Assembly: GCF_947494555.1 (NCBI RefSeq)
Contig: NZ_CANLVF010000001.1
Span: forward strand, 372,001-436,000
Source of the DNA: an uncultured Roseibium sp.
GTDB taxonomy: Bacteria; Pseudomonadota; Alphaproteobacteria; Rhizobiales; Stappiaceae
DNA length: 64,000 nucleotides
Reading direction: 5' to 3'
The position numbers and the translations under genes were made by a program. The notes below the pieces were generated by a model. It did no database searches, was not told the origin of the DNA, and saw only the letters and a program-made list of their open reading frames with translations. The first letter of the stretch is position 1. The number at the start of each line of letters is the position of its first letter. Shown piece after piece: positions 8,710 through 18,145 of the stretch.

Positions 8710-9635
8710 CAGCTGAGGCTGACAACGCGCCCGGATCTCACCGGGCGCGCGGTTCCTATTACTTCCGCTATATGGTGGAGCCCTATCTCTACCTGTCGCC
8801 GGCAGTGATCGTGATCGCGCTTGTGATGCTGGTTCCGCTGGCCATAGGCATTTCCTATGCCTTTCAGGCGGTCAATCTGCTCCGGCCGTTCGAGACCGGA
8901 TGGGTCGGGTTCGAGAATTTCCACGCATTGTGGAGCGACAGAAAGTTCTGGCTGGCCCTGACCAACACATTCTGGTGGACGCTTGGCTCCATCGTCTTCC
9001 AGTTTTTTCTGGGTCTTGGGTTGGCACTCTTGCTGAACACCCGTTTCTACGGCAAGCGGCTTGTCCAGGCGCTGGTGTTCCTGCCCTGGGCAGTCCCGAC
9101 ATTTTTGTCTGCTCTTACCTGGGCGTGGCTGTTCAATCCGACAATCGGTCCGTTGCCGCATTGGCTGGCAGCGCTCGGCATTCTGTCTGAGCCGTTCAAC
9201 ATTCTCGGTGATCCCAATCTGGCCATGTGGGGTCCGATTACTGCGAATGTCTGGTTCGGTATCCCGTTTTTTGCCATCACACTTCTGGCAGCCCTGCAAT
9301 CGATACCCGGCGAACTTTATGAAGCCGCTGAAATAGACGGCGCGTCCACCTGGCAGAAATTCACCAAGATTACCCTGCCGTTTCTCGCGCCGATGATTGC
9401 CATTACCGTAATGCTGCGCACGATCTGGATCGCAAACTTCGCGGACTTGATCTTCGTGATGACGGGCGGCGGACCGGCAAATTCAACGCAGATCCTGTCC
9501 ACATACATCTTCACGACCGCGTTCAGAAAGCTTGATTTCGGCTACGCTTCCGCCATCGCAGTTGCATTGCTTGGTCTGTTGCTGATCTACGCAGCCGTCC
9601 TGCTCGTTCTCCGCCGCAAGCTCGTCAAGATCTGA
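8706..9635 (+). CDS. ABC transporter permease, MalF/UgpA type
   Basis: 309 residues from the ATG at 8706, which overlaps the stop of the binding-protein gene by four bases; an in-frame ATG at 8691 would lie inside that gene without a ribosome site. About six membrane helices are evident (for example VIVIALVMLVPLAIGISYAF). The cytoplasmic coupling loop carries the EAA motif as YEAAEIDGASTWQKFTKITLP. It is one half of the membrane channel of the sugar-type importer, pairing with the next gene, and should contact the ATPase encoded two genes downstream. Confidence 0.9.
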   Translation: MTAEADNAPGSHRARGSYYFRYMVEPYLYLSPAVIVIALVMLVPLAIGISYAFQAVNLLRPFETGWVGFENFHALWSDRKFWLALTNTFWWTLGSIVFQFFLGLGLALLLNTRFYGKRLVQALVFLPWAVPTFLSALTWAWLFNPTIGPLPHWLAALGILSEPFNILGDPNLAMWGPITANVWFGIPFFAITLLAALQSIPGELYEAAEIDGASTWQKFTKITLPFLAPMIAITVMLRTIWIANFADLIFVMTGGGPANSTQILSTYIFTTAFRKLDFGYASAIAVALLGLLLIYAAVLLVLRRKLVKI

Positions 9636-9643
9636 GGTTCACC

Positions 9644-10486
9644 ATGAATGCTCTGCGTCAGACATCGCCATGGGTGGTAACCGGAAAATACCTTGCTCTG
9701 GCATTTTACATCGCTTTTGCGCTCTTTCCGCTCTATTGGCTCACCAAGATTGCGGTCACGCCCGACAAGCTTATTTTCAGCGAAGGTACGGCGCTTGTGC
9801 CGAGCAGGTTCACACTTGAAAACTTTCAGACGGTTCTGTTGCAGACGGATTTCCTTGCCTATTTCCGCAACAGCCTGATCGTTTCGCTGGGGACCGCCGC
9901 GATCACGACGATGATAGCCGCGGCGGCAGGCTATGCTTTTTCCAGATTCGATTTTCGCGGGAAGCGTCTGATCATCGCACTTATGCTGATCACACAGATG
10001 TTTCCGCTGCTGATGATCATTGCACCGATCTACAAGATCGTCGCAACGCTCGGGCTGCTCAACTCCCTGACGAGCCTCATCATCGTTTACACGGCCTTCA
10101 ATATCCCGTTCGCAACCTTCCTGATGCAATCTTTCTTTGACGGCATTCCGAAGGAACTGGAGGATGCGGGAATGATCGATGGCTGCACGCGGTTCGAAGC
10201 CTTGCGAAAGATCGTCCTGCCGCTGACGCTTCCTGGGCTCGGCGCGACACTCGGCTTCATCTTTACCGCGGCCTGGAGTGAACTCCTGTTCGCCCTGATG
10301 CTGATCAACTCTAACGACGCAATGACATTCCCCGTGGGGCTGTTGACCTTTGTGTCCAAGTTCTCCGTGGATTGGGGGCAGATGATGGCCGCGGGTGTGC
10401 TCGCTCTTGTGCCGTCGTGTCTCTTCTTCATCTTTATCCAACGATACCTGGTTCAGGGCCTGACATCAGGAGCTGTGAAGGGCTGA
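9644..10486 (+). CDS. ABC transporter permease, MalG/UgpE type
   Basis: 280 residues, six predicted membrane segments. The EAA coupling loop reads LEDAGMIDGCTRFEALRKIV followed by LPLTLPGL. The ATG at 9644 is preceded by TGAGGTTCACC, eight bases after the stop of the other permease. The N-terminal helix and the long DKLIFSEGTALVPSRFTLENF periplasmic stretch are typical of MalG-type subunits. It forms the heterodimeric channel with the preceding permease. Substrate as for the operon, not identified. Confidence 0.9.
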   Translation: MNALRQTSPWVVTGKYLALAFYIAFALFPLYWLTKIAVTPDKLIFSEGTALVPSRFTLENFQTVLLQTDFLAYFRNSLIVSLGTAAITTMIAAAAGYAFSRFDFRGKRLIIALMLITQMFPLLMIIAPIYKIVATLGLLNSLTSLIIVYTAFNIPFATFLMQSFFDGIPKELEDAGMIDGCTRFEALRKIVLPLTLPGLGATLGFIFTAAWSELLFALMLINSNDAMTFPVGLLTFVSKFSVDWGQMMAAGVLALVPSCLFFIFIQRYLVQGLTSGAVKG

Positions 10487-10503
10487 GCCCCAGGGAGGAC
10501 GAT

Positions 10504-11565
10504 GTGGCACGTATCGAACTGAATAATGTCGCCAAATCCTATGGTTCCGTCGAGGTTCTCAGGGACATTAATCTGTCAGTCGAGGACGGAGAGTTCATCG
10601 TTCTGGTCGGACCGTCCGGCTGCGGGAAGTCGACACTCTTGCGTATGATTGCCGGGCTTGAACCGATCTCCGGGGGAGAGTTTCTGGTCGACGGCGGACG
10701 TATGAACGAAGTGCCGCCGCGCGACCGGGATATGGCGATGGTGTTCCAGTCCTACGCGCTTTATCCGCATATGGACGTTTCGCGCAACATGGGCTTCTCG
10801 CTTGAAATCCGGAAAGCGCAAAAAGAAGAACGCAGCCGGAAGGTCGCCGATGCCGCAAAGACACTCGGCCTCACGTCTCTGACCGAACGCCTTCCCAGAG
10901 CACTTTCAGGCGGCCAGCGCCAGAGGGTCGCTATGGGGCGGGCGATCGTCCGGGATCCTAGCGCGTTCCTGTTCGATGAGCCTTTGTCCAATCTTGATGC
11001 GGCGCTGCGGGTCGAAATGCGCCTGGAAATCGCGCGTCTCCACCAGCGGCTGAGCGCGACTATGATCTACGTGACACATGACCAGGTCGAAGCCCTGACG
11101 CTGGCAGATCGGATCGTTGTTCTGAATGCCGGAGATATTCAGCAGGTGGGAACACCTCTTGAACTTTACGAGCGACCTTCCAACAAGTTCGTGGCTCAAT
11201 TCATCGGTTCGCCAACCATGAATATTCTCGGTGTCGATCGGGCGGAAAACGGTGTGAAGCTTAAGGACGGAACCACTCTGCAGATCGGATCTGACTCAGC
11301 GCATTGGCAGGCGCATGAGCTTGGCGTACGTCCGGAACACCTTGATATCGTCACAGAAGAGGCCGCACATATGAAAGGCGTTGCCGAACTTGTCGAGCAT
11401 TTGGGATCGGACACAAATATCCACGCTAATGTGCCCGGCGTCGGCCCGGTTCTCGTGCGTCAGCACGGACATTTTCCGCTCAAGACCGGGGATGCTGTCA
11501 ATATCGCTGTCGACCTCGAAAAGTCGCATCTGTTCGGGTTTGAAGGTAGACGACTGGAAATTTGA
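10504..11565 (+). CDS. ABC transporter ATP-binding protein, MalK/UgpC type
   Basis: 353 residues starting at GTG 10504, seven bases after AGGGAGG; the frame is open further upstream but into the permease gene. Walker A GPSGCGKST (~36), Q-loop MVFQSYALYP, signature LSGGQRQR, Walker B FLFDEPLSNLD and the H-loop VTHDQ are all present. A C-terminal OB/TOBE region (GVRPEHLDIV) makes it the MalK/UgpC kind that energises sugar importers. It closes the five-gene transport module started by the PLP enzyme. No clear terminator follows before the convergent ornithine-cyclodeaminase-like gene. Confidence 0.92.
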   Translation: MARIELNNVAKSYGSVEVLRDINLSVEDGEFIVLVGPSGCGKSTLLRMIAGLEPISGGEFLVDGGRMNEVPPRDRDMAMVFQSYALYPHMDVSRNMGFSLEIRKAQKEERSRKVADAAKTLGLTSLTERLPRALSGGQRQRVAMGRAIVRDPSAFLFDEPLSNLDAALRVEMRLEIARLHQRLSATMIYVTHDQVEALTLADRIVVLNAGDIQQVGTPLELYERPSNKFVAQFIGSPTMNILGVDRAENGVKLKDGTTLQIGSDSAHWQAHELGVRPEHLDIVTEEAAHMKGVAELVEHLGSDTNIHANVPGVGPVLVRQHGHFPLKTGDAVNIAVDLEKSHLFGFEGRRLEI

Positions 11566-11626
11566 GTATCGGAAAGTTGCCTGGCAGAAGCCGGCCCGTC
11601 CCTTATTTTGAACCGCCGCCAATCAT

Positions 11627-12616
11627 TCAAAAAACCGCAGTTATGGAGTGGTCAGCCCTCTTTGCACGCTGATATACGTTGTTCGCAGCCACTAAGTCTT
11701 CCATGGCGATCCCCATCGCTTTGTAGATCGTAATTTCGGTGTCGCTGAGCCTTAGTCGATCTGCTTTTAGCAATTCCTTGCCTATTACAAGTCCGCTCGC
11801 AGGGGCGATGCCGACCAATTCTGCACAACCAACGGGCGGCGGTTCAAAAGCACAAAGGTCCTCGACAAAAAGCCGGCCACGAGCAATCAGTTCAACAGAT
11901 AGCTCTCCATTCGGCGGTGCGTAGCCAACCGACGAAACATGAGTTCCGTCTTGCACCCAGCTGGATTCGATTACCGGTTGATAGGAATGGGTTGCCAGAC
12001 ACACAACATCCGACTGCCTTATCGCCGCTTCCAAATCGTCTGTCGCTTCGGCGATCGAGCACATGTCGGCCAGCCGAACGGCATCCTCGTGGACTAGCGA
12101 CGACACGTATATCTTTTCGAAGTCTTTGACCAACGGAAGAAGTCGCAGGTGTTCCCGTCCCTGCACGCCGGCGCCGACGACAGTGGCGACCTTTGCTTGA
12201 GCGCGAGCCAAAACCTTAACTGATACGACAGCGCTTGCAGCGGTTCGTATGCCGGTAACGTATGTACCGTCCATTACACACAAGGTATTGCCCGTGTCTT
12301 GATCGAAGAGAACAATGGTTGCGAGGTGATTTGGTAGATCAATCAGGTTGTTACCCTCGAAAACATTCACCATCTTCACCATGATGGGCCCGCCGGGAAG
12401 CCACGCTGGCATGGAAAGCATGAAACCCTTTCCCGGTATGTTGATCTCTGGTCGCGGCGGTATTTGCATTTCTCCTCTGGCGACTTGTCTGAAACCCTCG
12501 AGCAAACCACCAATCAGCTCTTTTGGTTCGGTAAATCGCTCAACGTCCGCTTCGCTGAGGATCATTACAGGCCGTTCGCCCTTACGAATTTCGGCAGCAC
12601 TTTTTTGTCCTCTCAT
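11627..12616 (-). CDS. Ornithine cyclodeaminase / mu-crystallin family protein
   Basis: 329 residues. Family hallmarks: PPRPEINIP, the MVKMVNVF substrate loop, GTYVTGIRTAASAVVS with the catalytic-type arginine, and the NAD-binding glycine motif VVGAGVQGREHL. Members are ornithine cyclodeaminases, alanine/lysine dehydrogenases or ketimine reductases; the sequence alone does not decide. I favour the ATG at 12616 over the Met at 12565, because a decayed copy of this gene further on keeps the same N-terminal extension (KSxAEIxK). It is divergent from a LysR gene that probably controls it and convergent with the ABC operon. Confidence 0.85.
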   Translation of the reverse strand: MRGQKSAAEIRKGERPVMILSEADVERFTEPKELIGGLLEGFRQVARGEMQIPPRPEINIPGKGFMLSMPAWLPGGPIMVKMVNVFEGNNLIDLPNHLATIVLFDQDTGNTLCVMDGTYVTGIRTAASAVVSVKVLARAQAKVATVVGAGVQGREHLRLLPLVKDFEKIYVSSLVHEDAVRLADMCSIAEATDDLEAAIRQSDVVCLATHSYQPVIESSWVQDGTHVSSVGYAPPNGELSVELIARGRLFVEDLCAFEPPPVGCAELVGIAPASGLVIGKELLKADRLRLSDTEITIYKAMGIAMEDLVAANNVYQRAKRADHSITAVF

Positions 12617-12722
12617 CGACTTCCCGGCTCCTGAACTGGCTATCGCAATGTCTTTTCAGCCTTCACATCATGGCGCCGTTCGGCAAATATAATTCCCACT
12701 GTCATTCATGACTGGAGATCAT

Positions 12723-13637
12723 ATGTCTCGATTTTCGATGAGTGTGCTCAGGGCGTTTGACGCCGTTGGCCGAAATAGCAGCTTCTCAAAGGCGGCGGTT
12801 GAACTGGGCATTAGTCAGTCGGCTATCAGCCGACATGTTGCATCGCTTGAGCTGGATCTGAATTGCCGTCTTCTGGAGCGAACAACGCGGCAGTGTTCAC
12901 TTACGTCCGAAGGACGCACGTTGTTCCTGGAGCTTTCGGAAGGACTCCGGCAGATCGACAGTGCGATCGCAAATGCGCGGCGCCGCACGGTTGACGATGT
13001 GTTGAATGTCTCGGTTTCACCATTTCTTTCAGTAGCTTGGTTCACGCCAAGACTATTGAACTTTATTAAAGACAACCCGGACCTGGACATAAGGTTAACT
13101 CATTCGTACGAGCCGCCAATGTTTGACGAGGGAAAGATCGATGTTGGAGTGAACTGGAGCCTTGAGCCGAACCATAGTCGAACTCTCGCAGAACTTATAA
13201 TATCTGGCGCCTTGGTTCCGGTCTGCAGTCCGCGATATGCGCGTGAACATCTTCCAACCTCCGATGTTCATAACCTTCTTCGTTGCAATCTGTTTCACGA
13301 ATTCAAGATCAAGGATTGGTGGGATTGGTTTGCAGCCTACGGGGTGTCTAAGGAGCGCATCAAAAGCCAACAAATCAGCGACACGAGCGCTCTTCGTCAA
13401 ACCGCGCTTTCCGATGGAGGTGTGTGTCTTCTCTTTGAAGCTTTGATCCAGGATGACATCTCGAGTGGCCGCTTGGTCTCACCGTTCGCCTCAACCGTTC
13501 ATAGCGGTGAGGACTACTGGCTCACTTATCCGGTTGAGCACGCAAGCCGTCCCGCATTAAAACGTTTCGTCCGGTGGCTACGTGGACAGTCAACGAAAAC
13601 TGCCAATATCGTCCAGCATCGCATTGAAAACAATTGA
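12723..13637 (+). CDS. LysR-family regulator (GcvA-like)
   Basis: 304 residues. The N-terminal HTH is GcvA-like: LRAFDAVGRNSSFSKAAVELGISQSAISRHVASLE with LLERTTRQCSLT. The C-terminal substrate-binding half begins around residue 90 (DDVLNVSVSPFLSVAWFTPRL). The ATG at 12723 has GGAG five bases upstream; the ATG at 12708 has none. Divergent from the ornithine-cyclodeaminase-like gene with 106 bp between them, the standard arrangement for a LysR activator and its target. A degenerate copy of its first ~35 codons lies just downstream on the other strand. Confidence 0.87.
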   Translation: MSRFSMSVLRAFDAVGRNSSFSKAAVELGISQSAISRHVASLELDLNCRLLERTTRQCSLTSEGRTLFLELSEGLRQIDSAIANARRRTVDDVLNVSVSPFLSVAWFTPRLLNFIKDNPDLDIRLTHSYEPPMFDEGKIDVGVNWSLEPNHSRTLAELIISGALVPVCSPRYAREHLPTSDVHNLLRCNLFHEFKIKDWWDWFAAYGVSKERIKSQQISDTSALRQTALSDGGVCLLFEALIQDDISSGRLVSPFASTVHSGEDYWLTYPVEHASRPALKRFVRWLRGQSTKTANIVQHRIENN

Positions 13638-13683
13638 TTTTGTACAGCTCGGCGGCGTGGGTTCTGGCAAGCGATATGCCGGG

Positions 13684-13791
13684 TTACAGCCTTATGTCGA
13701 ACGCAGCAATTGAGAAACCAGAAGTCTTGCCGACGGCATCAAACGCCCTGAATACACTCATTGAAAATCGAAATATATGATCCTTAGTCAT
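13684..13791 (-). pseudogene. Relic of a LysR N-terminus (copy of the 12723 gene)
   Basis: The peptide FRFSMSVFRAFDAVGKTSGF (13791 downwards) is a near copy of SRFSMSVLRAFDAVGRNSSF in the intact LysR gene but breaks off at a stop after 35 codons, before the recognition helix. Homology extends upstream into non-coding DNA (TTCGACAAATATCAATTC against TTCGGCAAATATAATTC), so a whole promoter region was copied, not just a domain. It is inverted relative to the intact gene. Confidence 0.75.
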
Positions 13792-13882
13792 AAATGATGC
13801 GCGAATTGATATTTGTCGAATGTTGCCAGAGCGTGGAGTCTTTGAAGGTAATGCGCCGCCTAATTCAGGAGTTCTAGGTTCG

Positions 13883-14075
13883 ATGACCCGAAGCAAGAGC
13901 CTTGCCGAAATTTGCAAGGACAAAGAACCCACCAGGATCCCGAGGGAAGTGGACGTTTAGTCGGCTTAGTGAACCAGAAGAGCTGATTAGCGGTTTGCTC
14001 GAGGGTTTCAGGCAAGTCGCAGAGGGGAACAGCAAATGGCCCCGCGACCAGAGGTCATGATACCAAAAGCATCCG
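13883..14075 (+). pseudogene. Relic of an ornithine-cyclodeaminase-like N-terminus
   Basis: From ATG 13883 the frame reads KSLAEICKDKEPTRIPREVDV and stops at TAG 13958. After a one-base shift it continues SEPEELISGLLEGFRQVAEG. The intact gene has KSAAEIRKGERPVMILSEADV and TEPKELIGGLLEGFRQVARG at the same places. It carries a stop codon and a frameshift and fades out near 14075. It is divergent from the LysR relic, so the pair is an inverted copy of the 12.4-12.8 kb junction. Confidence 0.75.
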
Positions 14076-14145
14076 ATTTGCACCAGAGGGCACAATAAAA
14101 TGTTCAATCAATCAGTATCTTACGGGTTTTCAGTTTGGTGATTTG

Positions 14146-15015
14146 ATGAAGCTGAACTGGGACGACATCCGTATTTTGCTTGCGCTTGTGCGCTCTGGGT
14201 CGTTCACCCGTGCTTCGCTGGTGCTGGAAATGGACCAAAGCACCGTCGGACGGCGACTTTCATCACTTGAACGCTCTCTTGGCGCCATTCTTTTCGTTCG
14301 ATCAAAATCCGGACTAATTCCTACGGATGCGGGTGAGCGTATTATCGCAGATGCTATGGAAATCGAGCGACGTACAGAGAGGATTCAACAAGCAGCGGCA
14401 GCGCGTGACAATGAACCGATTGGAGAATTATGTTTGATGGGAGATCATTGGGTTCTTCAGCATCTCGCGACACATTTTCTGCCCTCCCTGATCACTTCAT
14501 ACCCCAAATTGTCCGTCCGCCTGGTTTCCAAAACTGATGATGTTGCCTCCCGCACGGCGGCAACTGTGTCATTGCGATTCGAGGATCCTCCTCAATTGGG
14601 CGAGTTTGCTATCAAACTCGTAGACGTCGCATTCGCGCTTTATGCAGACAAGCGTAGCAATGAGGCTCCTGACCGATGGGTATCAATTCGAGACAGTTTT
14701 GCGTCCCGCCGTGCACCCGTCGCACTAACCGACAAGCTGCGAAAGAGGAATGAACCAGTGCTCGTTCTTGCAGATGATCCCGGACTTTTACAGGTACCCA
14801 TTGAATGCGGGATCGGGAAGGGCTTGCTACCGGTTTGCATAGCTCAAGGAAACGCCGCACTACAGCGAATCGGGGACGAGAAAACAGAGCTCTTGCGAAG
14901 ATTACATCTGCATGCCCATCCCGACACAGTCCAATCGCATCGGGTTCAGACTGTCATTCGACGTCTGCGCGAGGATGCCGAGGAGCTTTTCGCGGGGCAA
15001 TTGGCACCTGCTTGA
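14146..15015 (+). CDS. LysR-family regulator
   Basis: 289 residues. The HTH region is WDDIRILLALVRSGSFTRAS followed by DQSTVGRRLSSLERSLG, the 'VGRR' subgroup of LysR proteins. The effector half is short and ends in RLREDAEELFAG. The start is ATG 14146, next to a TTG at 14143. It has no obvious divergent partner: upstream is the decayed ocd/lysR copy, downstream 246 bp of empty sequence before a convergent ABC operon. Its target may have been lost, or it may act elsewhere. Family assignment is secure, function unknown. Confidence 0.85.
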   Translation: MKLNWDDIRILLALVRSGSFTRASLVLEMDQSTVGRRLSSLERSLGAILFVRSKSGLIPTDAGERIIADAMEIERRTERIQQAAAARDNEPIGELCLMGDHWVLQHLATHFLPSLITSYPKLSVRLVSKTDDVASRTAATVSLRFEDPPQLGEFAIKLVDVAFALYADKRSNEAPDRWVSIRDSFASRRAPVALTDKLRKRNEPVLVLADDPGLLQVPIECGIGKGLLPVCIAQGNAALQRIGDEKTELLRRLHLHAHPDTVQSHRVQTVIRRLREDAEELFAGQLAPA

Positions 15016-15261
15016 AGTCTTTCCTGCTTTATTGCCGGCACTCTTTCAGGTCGATCAGCCCGTACGCCTGGTCTTGATGCCGCTTCTGAGTGTGAGGAAG
15101 AGGTATTCAGGAAAAGACTGCCGTATGAGCTTACCGCAACGATTTTTCTGGTTAGAAAGGTGAAGAGTCGATAGCTGCATTTGGCAAAAATTTGCCGGAG
15201 ATCTTACCGCGATTCCGGACAATCAACACGCAGATGACCAACACTGTTGCCGAGTTCAGTT

Positions 15262-16347
15262 TCAAGTGCGAAGCACAGCCATACTATCGCTATCCCATCC
15301 AATCCAGACCGGCTCAGAGCCGACCGAGCGACCGACATCGGCGTCTACGAAGGCTCGAAGTCTTGCGCCCTGTGCGTCTTCGACCATCAGATCGACAGAC
15401 ATACGGCTACCCAGAAAAGTCTTGCCGACAACGGTTCCCCTTACTGCATTTGAGTGCTCCGGGCGTTCTGTATGGAAGGCGAGTTTTTCCAGCCGGACCG
15501 ATGCGGTGATGGTGTCGCCGACCTGTGGAACGTGTCCATGGGACTGGCCATTGAGTGTCTGGCCAAACCAGTCCAGCACGATCGCATCACCATCCTGGCC
15601 GCGCATTTTGCAAGTCAGAAGGTTTGTCTCCCCAATGAATTCGGCGACGAACCTGGTTGCGGGATGGAAGTAAAGCTCTTCGGGCGTGCCGTCCTGTTCG
15701 ACGCGACCATGGTTCATAACCACGATCCGGTCTGACATCGTCAGGGCTTCTTCCTGATCGTGAGTCACGAAAAAGAAGGTCTTGTGAGTGCGGCGCTGAA
15801 TCGCCTTGAGCTCCTGCTGAACCTGGCCGCGGAGTTTCGCATCGAGCGCTGCAAGCGGCTCGTCGAGCAACAGGAGGGCCGGATCGGGGGCAAGCGCGCG
15901 CGCCAACGCCACCCGTTGACGCTGTCCGCCCGACAGTTGACCTGGATACCGGGCTCCATAGTTTTCCAGCTCCAGAAACGACATGATTTCGTCCTGTCGG
16001 TTGCGAATGTCGGCCTTGTTCATGCCCTTCAGCTCCAGACCGAAAGAAATGTTCTGGCGCACGGTCATATGAGGAAACAGGGCATAGTCCTGGAACACCA
16101 TATTCACATGACGTTTTTCCGGTGGCTGGCGTGTGACGTCCACTTCATCCAGGATGACGCGGCCCGACGTCGGGCGCTCAAAACCCCCGAGAATTCTGAG
16201 CGTCGTGGACTTGCCGCAACCGGACGGTCCCAGGAAGGTAACGAATTCACCCCGGGCGATATCAAGCGTGAGATTGTCCAAGGCGACCGTTTCACCGAAT
16301 TTCTTGGTCACGCCCTCGATGCGAACAAGGGGATTTGTATCAGTCAT
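15262..16347 (-). CDS. Polyamine/opine-type ABC transporter ATP-binding protein (PotA-like)
   Basis: 361 residues. Walker A GPSGCGKST, Q-loop MVFQDYALFPHM, signature LSGGQRQRVAL, Walker B LLLLDEPLAALD and switch histidine VTHDQEEALTMSD are all visible. A C-terminal TOBE-type region makes it the PotA/PotG class that powers import of spermidine/putrescine and related cationic or opine-like compounds. AAGGAG precedes the ATG; the start overlaps the end of the upstream permease by eight bases. It is the last gene of the eight-gene minus-strand operon that begins with the FAD monooxygenase. Confidence 0.92.
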   Translation of the reverse strand: MTDTNPLVRIEGVTKKFGETVALDNLTLDIARGEFVTFLGPSGCGKSTTLRILGGFERPTSGRVILDEVDVTRQPPEKRHVNMVFQDYALFPHMTVRQNISFGLELKGMNKADIRNRQDEIMSFLELENYGARYPGQLSGGQRQRVALARALAPDPALLLLDEPLAALDAKLRGQVQQELKAIQRRTHKTFFFVTHDQEEALTMSDRIVVMNHGRVEQDGTPEELYFHPATRFVAEFIGETNLLTCKMRGQDGDAIVLDWFGQTLNGQSHGHVPQVGDTITASVRLEKLAFHTERPEHSNAVRGTVVGKTFLGSRMSVDLMVEDAQGARLRAFVDADVGRSVGSEPVWIGWDSDSMAVLRT

Positions 16348-17134
16348 TCCGGGACTCCTTGTTCATCCGGCGGGTGAAACGTTCGGCCCATATGCCGATT
16401 GCTGCCGTCAGGATCAGGGCGACCGTCGCAATGGCATTGATTTCTGGTGACATGCCGGATCTGAGTTTGGCAAAAATCAGAACGGGCAATGTCGGCTCGT
16501 AACCTCCCAGGAAGAACGAACGGACGAAATCGTCGAAGCTGAGCAGCAGGCAGAAGATACTTGCACCCAGGATTGCGGGAACAAGGTAGGGCAGTGTGAT
16601 CCGTAAAAAGGCGATGATCGGGTCGGCGCCAAGGTCACGCGCTGCTTCAATCTGGCTCTTCGGCAAAGTAGACAACCGGGCCATGACCACCAGGGCTACA
16701 AAGGGCACGTTGTGAACTGCGTGCGCCCAGACAATAGCGCCCATTCCCGGTTCGATACCCAGCCATCTGGCATAGATCCGGAAGGCGATGGCGGAAATGA
16801 TTCCTGGAACAAGTGCGGGCAGCACGGTCAGGCCGAACATCGCGGTCCGGCCCAAAAACTTCCTGCCTTCCAGGAGGACGGCAATCCATGTTCCGACGAT
16901 TACGGAGATGACTGTTGCAAGGACTGCAATCACCACCGAATAGATAAAGGCTGATGGCACGGCCGCGTCGTCGAAAACACCGGTATACCAGTCGAGTGTC
17001 CACGAGCGGATCGGAAAGCCGATAAACTTGCTGTCCTTGAAGCCCATCAGGATCATCAGGACCAGCGGAACAAAGACGTAAAGAACAAAGGCCCAGTAGA
17101 CGCAAGAGAGCAGGATGCGGTTACCCCGGTTCAA
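16340..17134 (-). CDS. ABC transporter permease, PotC/PotI-like
   Basis: 264 residues if started at TTG 17134, which overlaps the upstream permease stop (TTGA) and has AGGAG seven bases before it. The longer open frame to 17239 lies inside the previous gene and begins with non-hydrophobic shadow sequence, so I rejected it. Six membrane helices, starting with VYWAFVLYVFVPLVLMILMGF. The EAA-loop equivalent IEAARDLGADPIIAFLRITLP is complete. It partners the PotB-like permease to form the channel. Confidence 0.88.
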   Translation of the reverse strand: MNRGNRILLSCVYWAFVLYVFVPLVLMILMGFKDSKFIGFPIRSWTLDWYTGVFDDAAVPSAFIYSVVIAVLATVISVIVGTWIAVLLEGRKFLGRTAMFGLTVLPALVPGIISAIAFRIYARWLGIEPGMGAIVWAHAVHNVPFVALVVMARLSTLPKSQIEAARDLGADPIIAFLRITLPYLVPAILGASIFCLLLSFDDFVRSFFLGGYEPTLPVLIFAKLRSGMSPEINAIATVALILTAAIGIWAERFTRRMNKESRND

Positions 17135-18117
17135 TTCCTGTCTCCTTTTCGCAAGGAATTCATCAGCTTCTGGAAGGCACCGGTCAGGACGATCGCGGCA
17201 AGAAACATGATCGTCGCAAAGGCTGCGCCGGTCGGCCATTCATCCCCGGCAACATGGAAGAAGCCGGCAATCGTTTCGGCAAAAACGGTCGTGGAAGGAC
17301 CGCCAAGCAGAACCGGGGTTGCATAAAAGCCGGTTGATATCAGGAACACCAATGTGCATCCCGACGAGATACCTTCCAGCGTGAGTGGAAGGGTGACCCG
17401 GCGAAAGCGTGTCCAGGCAGAAGCGCCAAGGTCGGCGGCTGCCTCGTTGTAGCTTTTGGGAAGTTTCTCCAGGGCGGAATAAAGCGGCAAAAGCATGTAG
17501 AGCGCCGTCAGGTAGACGATCCCGACACCCATGGAAAAGCTGGTGTACATGAACGGGATCGGCCGGTCGATCAGGCTCAGCGACTTGAGCAACTGGTTCA
17601 CCGCTCCGGTGTTTCCAAGAAGGATCATGATTGCATAAGTGCGAACGATTTCGCCGACCCAGAAGGGGATCAGCAACAAGAGAAGCATCAGCATCTGGTT
17701 CTTGCGGCTGACGTGACGCGCCAAGAAATAGGCGACAGGATAGGTCAGGATCAACGTGCAGAAGGTGAAGACACCGGCGAAGGTGAGTGTCCGGAAAAAC
17801 GGCTGCCAGAAAATGTAATCACCGAAAAAGCGGGCATAGTTGTCCAGGGTGAAATGCTGTTCGACCCCCGGTGCCACCGGATAGGCGTCAGTAAAACTCA
17901 CCCGCAGCATCTGCAGCATGGGTCCAAGGTGCTGGGTGAGCACCCATAACAGCGGAAATGCCGCGAGAATAAGAAACTGGCGGCGTGGTGATGCAGTCGC
18001 AAGCCCGACCACCACGCGATAAGGCGTCCAGCTTGATAATGCACCCCAGAACGTCAGACGTTTTCTGTCTGCGGTGTCAGGGCCTCGGCCAGTGCGTGGA
18101 GCGACCTCATCGCTCAT
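17131..18117 (-). CDS. ABC transporter permease, PotB/PotH-like
   Basis: 328 residues from ATG 18117, which has GGGGGAA seven bases upstream; a TTG five codons earlier is weaker. After a charged N-terminal tail come about six membrane segments (FLILAAFPLLWVLTQHLG onward). The EAA loop is NEAAADLGASAWTRFRRVTLP, spaced as in spermidine/putrescine permeases. It is the first of two permeases, translationally coupled to the second, and separated from the binding-protein gene by a strong hairpin that probably sets expression ratios. Confidence 0.9.
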   Translation of the reverse strand: MSDEVAPRTGRGPDTADRKRLTFWGALSSWTPYRVVVGLATASPRRQFLILAAFPLLWVLTQHLGPMLQMLRVSFTDAYPVAPGVEQHFTLDNYARFFGDYIFWQPFFRTLTFAGVFTFCTLILTYPVAYFLARHVSRKNQMLMLLLLLIPFWVGEIVRTYAIMILLGNTGAVNQLLKSLSLIDRPIPFMYTSFSMGVGIVYLTALYMLLPLYSALEKLPKSYNEAAADLGASAWTRFRRVTLPLTLEGISSGCTLVFLISTGFYATPVLLGGPSTTVFAETIAGFFHVAGDEWPTGAAFATIMFLAAIVLTGAFQKLMNSLRKGDRN

Positions 18118-18145
18118 GCCAGTTTCCCCCAATTTGACTTGAATG

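Noticed and set aside
9587..10441. 284-codon antisense frame over the second sugar permease
   Set aside because: Composition is charged low-complexity (many E, R, Q), a mirror of a hydrophobic membrane protein, not a real gene.
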